DNA of 64,000 nucleotides from Pseudomonas sp. BGI-2 (GTDB lineage Bacteria; Pseudomonadota; Gammaproteobacteria; Pseudomonadales; Pseudomonadaceae), in the NCBI RefSeq assembly GCF_004310295.1, contig NZ_SISB01000027.1, forward strand, positions 29,902 to 93,901, read 5' to 3'. A program made the position numbers and the translations under genes. The notes under the pieces were generated by a model. That model did not search any database, was not told where the DNA came from, and saw only the letters and a list, made by a program, of their open reading frames with translations. Shown here piece by piece: positions 61,223 through 64,000 of this stretch (the stretch's first letter is position 1; every line of letters starts with the position of its first letter).

Positions 61223-63478
61223 ATGGCAAATGAATCGAAATGCCCGTTCAATCACGCCGCTGGCGGTGGCACGACGAACCGCGATTGGTGGCCGAACCAA
61301 CTGAATCTGAAAATCCTGCACCAGCACTCGTCCCTGTCCGCCCCCACGGACGAGGGCTTCAACTATGCCGAAGCATTCAAAACCCTGGACTTTGAGGCAG
61401 TCAAGCGTGACCTCACGGCGCTGATGACCGATTCCCAAGACTGGTGGCCGGCGGATTTCGGTCACTATGGGCCGCTGTTCATTCGCATGGCCTGGCACGC
61501 CGCAGGCACGTACCGCACGGGTGACGGTCGTGGCGGTGCCGGTTCGGGTCAGCAGCGCTTTGCACCGCTCAACAGTTGGCCGGATAACGTCAGCCTCGAC
61601 AAGGCGCGCCGGCTGCTCTGGCCGATCAAGCAAAAGTACGGTCGTAAAATCTCCTGGGCGGACCTGATCGTCCTCACCGGCAACGTCGCGCTGGAGTCCA
61701 TGGGCTTCAAGACCTTTGGGTTTTCGGGCGGTCGGCCCGACGTCTGGGAACCGGATGAAGACGTCTACTGGGGCTCGGAAAACAAATGGCTGGGCGGCGA
61801 CACCCGCTACGGCAAGGACAACGAACCCATGCAAGAGCCCGGCGAAGGCCCACTCGTCGCTGAGCCGGGAGAAAACGAGGAGAGCCGTACCGAACAAGGA
61901 CGCAACCTCGAAAACCCGCTCGCCGCCGTGCAAATGGGCTTGATCTATGTGAACCCCGAAGGTCCTGAAGGTAACCCGGACCCCGTCGCTTCGGCCAAAG
62001 ACATCCGCGAGACGTTCGGGCGCATGGCGATGAATGACGAAGAAACCGTGGCGCTGATCGCCGGCGGCCATGCCTTCGGCAAAACCCACGGCGCCGGGCC
62101 TGCCGACAACGTAGGTGCCGAACCCGAAGCAGCGGGCCTCGAAGCCCAGGGCTTTGGCTGGAAGAGCAGCTTCGGCACCGGCAAAGGCCCGGACACCATC
62201 ACCAGCGGCCTGGAAGTGACCTGGACCACCACGCCCACCCGGTGGAGCAACAACTACCTGGAGAACCTGTTCGGCTTCGAGTGGGAACTGAGCAAAAGCC
62301 CCGCCGGAGCGAACCAGTGGGTCACCAAAAACGGCGCCGGTGCCGGCACCATTCCGGATGCACACGACCCGTCAAAACGGCGCAATCCCACCATGCTGAC
62401 CTCGGACCTTGCCCTGCGATTCGACCCGATCTACGAGCCGATCTCGCGGCGCTTCCTGGCCAATCCGGATCAGTTGGCCGACGCGTTCGCCCGTGCCTGG
62501 TTCAAACTGCTCCACCGTGACATGGGCCCCCTCTCCCGCTACCTCGGCCCGGAAATGCCCAGCGAAGAATTGCTGTGGCAAGACCCGATCCCAGAGGTCG
62601 ACCATGCCCTGATCAACGACAGTGACGTCGCCGCGCTCAAGAGCAAACTGCTTGCTTCGGGCCTGAGCGTCTCGCAGCTTGTATCGACGGCTTGGGCAGC
62701 GGCTTCTACCTTCCGCGGTTCCGATAAACGTGGCGGCGCCAACGGTGGTCGTCTGCGTCTGGCTCCGCAGAAATTCTGGCAAGCCAACCAGCCTGAGCAA
62801 CTGGGGAACGTGCTGGCGAAACTCGAAAGCATCCAGAGCGAGTTCAACAACAGCGGCAAGAAAATCTCGCTGGCAGACCTGATCGTGCTGGCTGGTAACG
62901 CGGGTGTCGAACAGGCGGCGAAAAATGCCGGTCACAGCGTCACGGTGCCTTTCACACCGGGTCGGGCGGACGCCTCTCAAGAACAGACGGATGTCGAGTC
63001 TTTCGGCTTCCTCGAACCCATCGCCGATGGCTTCCGTAACTACCTGAAATCCCGCTACAGCGTGTCGGCCGAGCATCTGTTGATCGACAAGGCACAACAG
63101 CTGACGCTCACCGCGCCAGAAATGACCGCGCTCGTGGGTGGCCTGCGCGTGTTGAACACCAACGTAGGGCAGACCAGACATGGCGTGTTCACGAAGCAGC
63201 CAGAGGCGTTGACCAATGACTTCTTCAAGAACCTGCTGGACATGGGGGTGGAATGGAAACCGACCTCAGAGGCTAACGAGGAGTTTGAAGGACGCGATCG
63301 GAACTCTGGCGAAGTGAAGTGGACCGGGACGCGGGTTGATCTGGTCTTTGGCTCTCATGCGCAGTTGAGGGCGCTGGCTGAGGTTTACGCAAGCAGTGAC
63401 GCGAAAGAGAAGTTTGTTAAGGACTTCGTGGCGGCGTGGACCAAGGTGATGAACCTGGATCGCTTCGATGTGAAGTGA
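61223..63478 (+). CDS. katG: Catalase-peroxidase
   Basis: 751 residues with both KatG halves. Distal pocket MAWHAAGTYRTGDGRGG (Trp/His); tyrosine and methionine of the Met-Tyr-Trp adduct in GLIYVNPEG and FGRMAMND; proximal heme histidine in GGHAFGKTHG. The C-terminal domain has AWAAASTFRGSDKRGGANGGR without a working heme pocket, as normal. Removes H2O2. Start placed at ATG 61223 (begins the conserved MANESKCPFNH); ATG 61196 would add nine residues. Confidence 0.95.
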   Translation: MANESKCPFNHAAGGGTTNRDWWPNQLNLKILHQHSSLSAPTDEGFNYAEAFKTLDFEAVKRDLTALMTDSQDWWPADFGHYGPLFIRMAWHAAGTYRTGDGRGGAGSGQQRFAPLNSWPDNVSLDKARRLLWPIKQKYGRKISWADLIVLTGNVALESMGFKTFGFSGGRPDVWEPDEDVYWGSENKWLGGDTRYGKDNEPMQEPGEGPLVAEPGENEESRTEQGRNLENPLAAVQMGLIYVNPEGPEGNPDPVASAKDIRETFGRMAMNDEETVALIAGGHAFGKTHGAGPADNVGAEPEAAGLEAQGFGWKSSFGTGKGPDTITSGLEVTWTTTPTRWSNNYLENLFGFEWELSKSPAGANQWVTKNGAGAGTIPDAHDPSKRRNPTMLTSDLALRFDPIYEPISRRFLANPDQLADAFARAWFKLLHRDMGPLSRYLGPEMPSEELLWQDPIPEVDHALINDSDVAALKSKLLASGLSVSQLVSTAWAAASTFRGSDKRGGANGGRLRLAPQKFWQANQPEQLGNVLAKLESIQSEFNNSGKKISLADLIVLAGNAGVEQAAKNAGHSVTVPFTPGRADASQEQTDVESFGFLEPIADGFRNYLKSRYSVSAEHLLIDKAQQLTLTAPEMTALVGGLRVLNTNVGQTRHGVFTKQPEALTNDFFKNLLDMGVEWKPTSEANEEFEGRDRNSGEVKWTGTRVDLVFGSHAQLRALAEVYASSDAKEKFVKDFVAAWTKVMNLDRFDVK

Positions 63479-63517
63479 TGCATTCGTTGAAGCTGTAAGG
63501 GCATGAATGGGCTACCT

Positions 63518-63538
63518 CGACCCGGTCGATACGGGTCG
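63518..63538. terminator. Stem-loop between convergent genes
   Basis: CGACCCG and CGGGTCG with a seven-base loop, between katG and the convergent regulator gene. No long T-run; weak candidate. Confidence 0.45.
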
Positions 63539-63555
63539 GGGGAGTCCCTCTGAAC

Positions 63556-63885
63556 TCACTTGCATTTATAGGGTATTGAGTCTTCGCGATCAGAGTGCGT
63601 TTCCAGTATCGCGATGGCCTGCGCAGTAAAGCAGTAGCTTTTATCTTCCCGAAAAACGATGACACCCTCTTCACAGAGGCGCTTGAGCACTTCCCGCACG
63701 CTGATAAACGGTAACTCGGTGGAAGAGGATTGCAGATAGGAATGCACTCCACGCACACCGATAGGCGTTCCTTCCCTCGCGGCGACCAGCAAGGCGTCGA
63801 TCACCTTCAAGCGAATAAGGCTGGTGCGCAATCCGTAAAACCGGAGCAGCTCCCGGATTTGCTCATTGATGCTTGTAGTGGTCAA
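63556..63885 (-). CDS. Fur-like winged-helix regulator, 5' end cut by an IS element
   Basis: 109 readable residues: NEQIRELLRFYGLRTSLIRLKVIDALL, GVRGVHSYLQSSSTELPFISVREVLKRLCEEGVI, like the 'Fe2+/Zn2+ uptake regulation' proteins of Pseudomonas (Fur winged-helix without the metal-binding dimer domain). Native codons start with AGC at 63871-63873. Everything upstream, including the first residues, is IS sequence, and the only possible start is a TTG (63883-63885) inside the IS end. The gene has lost its own start and promoter and may be silent or misexpressed. Confidence 0.72.
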   Translation of the reverse strand: MTTTSINEQIRELLRFYGLRTSLIRLKVIDALLVAAREGTPIGVRGVHSYLQSSSTELPFISVREVLKRLCEEGVIVFREDKSYCFTAQAIAILETHSDREDSIPYKCK

Positions 63886-64000
63886 CTAATCCCGGACACG
63901 ACGTTAAGTTTTTCTTCGGCCCGAGCTGGCGCCAGCCCACCGTTGAATTGATGGGGCCGAATCCAGTTGTACCGATGCATCAAGAAATGGCTGATATCGC
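63874..64000 (-). mobile_element. IS3-family insertion sequence, one end (continues past the window)
   Basis: The border begins TGTAGTGGTCAACTAATCC and runs into CGGACA, with the TG...GGACA pattern of IS3-family terminal repeats. The transposase stop lies 9-11 bases inside the end, as is usual in this family. The other end is outside the window, so the target duplication cannot be checked. Confidence 0.82.
63882..64000 (-). CDS. IS3-family transposase OrfB, C-terminal part
   Basis: 39 residues (first base codon cut by the window): DISHFLMHRYNWIRPHQFNGG, then LAPARAEEKLNVVSGIS and stop TGA at 63882. The N-x-x-RPH and GLAPA text is the C-terminal end of the rve integrase core of IS3/IS150-type transposases. 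The N-terminus lies to the right of the window. Confidence 0.88.
   Translation of the reverse strand, partial: DISHFLMHRYNWIRPHQFNGGLAPARAEEKLNVVSGIS

Overview
The window looks like chromosomal DNA of a Pseudomonas of the fluorescens group. Evidence: GC-rich coding sequence with strong G/C third positions, at least five copies of the REP/REPIN palindrome family typical of these genomes (core GGGAGCGGGCTTGCTCGCGAA), and genus-typical genes (688-residue TreS, 560-residue IlvD, LuxR/LysR/GlxA-type regulators). All identifications come from reading the translated sequence; no database search was run. No tRNA, rRNA or CRISPR array was seen.

Layout. 1-7230 holds ordinary accessory metabolism: PLP enzyme, SDR with a divergent GlxA-type regulator, MBL-fold lipoprotein, membrane methyltransferase, HAD phosphatase, lone receiver protein, RNA-type methyltransferase. 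7350-20290 is rich in polyamine-type functions: two PotF-like binding proteins without permeases, a DmpA-type aminopeptidase, a PuuB-like FAD oxidase, LysR regulators and a PtrR/Sad-type pair. Embedded in it is a peroxide-stress group: intact ohr, a decayed second ohr, ohrR and msrA. Decay is visible here: an SDR remnant, an ohr remnant and a GST remnant lie within 10 kb.

24389-43819 is the main feature: a Wzx/Wzy-type exopolysaccharide locus. It has an RfaH-like antiterminator as first gene, behind a sigma70-like promoter and a ~320-nt leader with an ops-like element. There follow a beta-barrel, a short Wza-like export protein, a Wzz/Wzc tyrosine autokinase, an initiating sugar-phosphate transferase, Ugd, four glycosyltransferases, Wzy, Wzx, GalE, a secreted GH16 enzyme and a low-GC acyltransferase. 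A uronate-type epimerase is divergent at the left edge. The predicted polymer is acidic (UDP-GlcA/GalA plus Glc/Gal) and probably acylated.

43894-52740 contains trehalose synthase, a DHA2 exporter with divergent LysR, IlvD, an MCP and a GFA protein. 53152-55128 is a small divergent unit: a MarR regulator with four C-terminal cysteines, opposite a secreted protein, a DUF2024 protein and a Rof-like Rho-binding protein. 56857-60834 is an overlapping set of a BNR sialidase-like protein, a membrane protein and an LTA-synthase-type transferase. The right end has katG and a Fur-like winged-helix gene whose 5' end has been cut by an IS3-family element running off the window.
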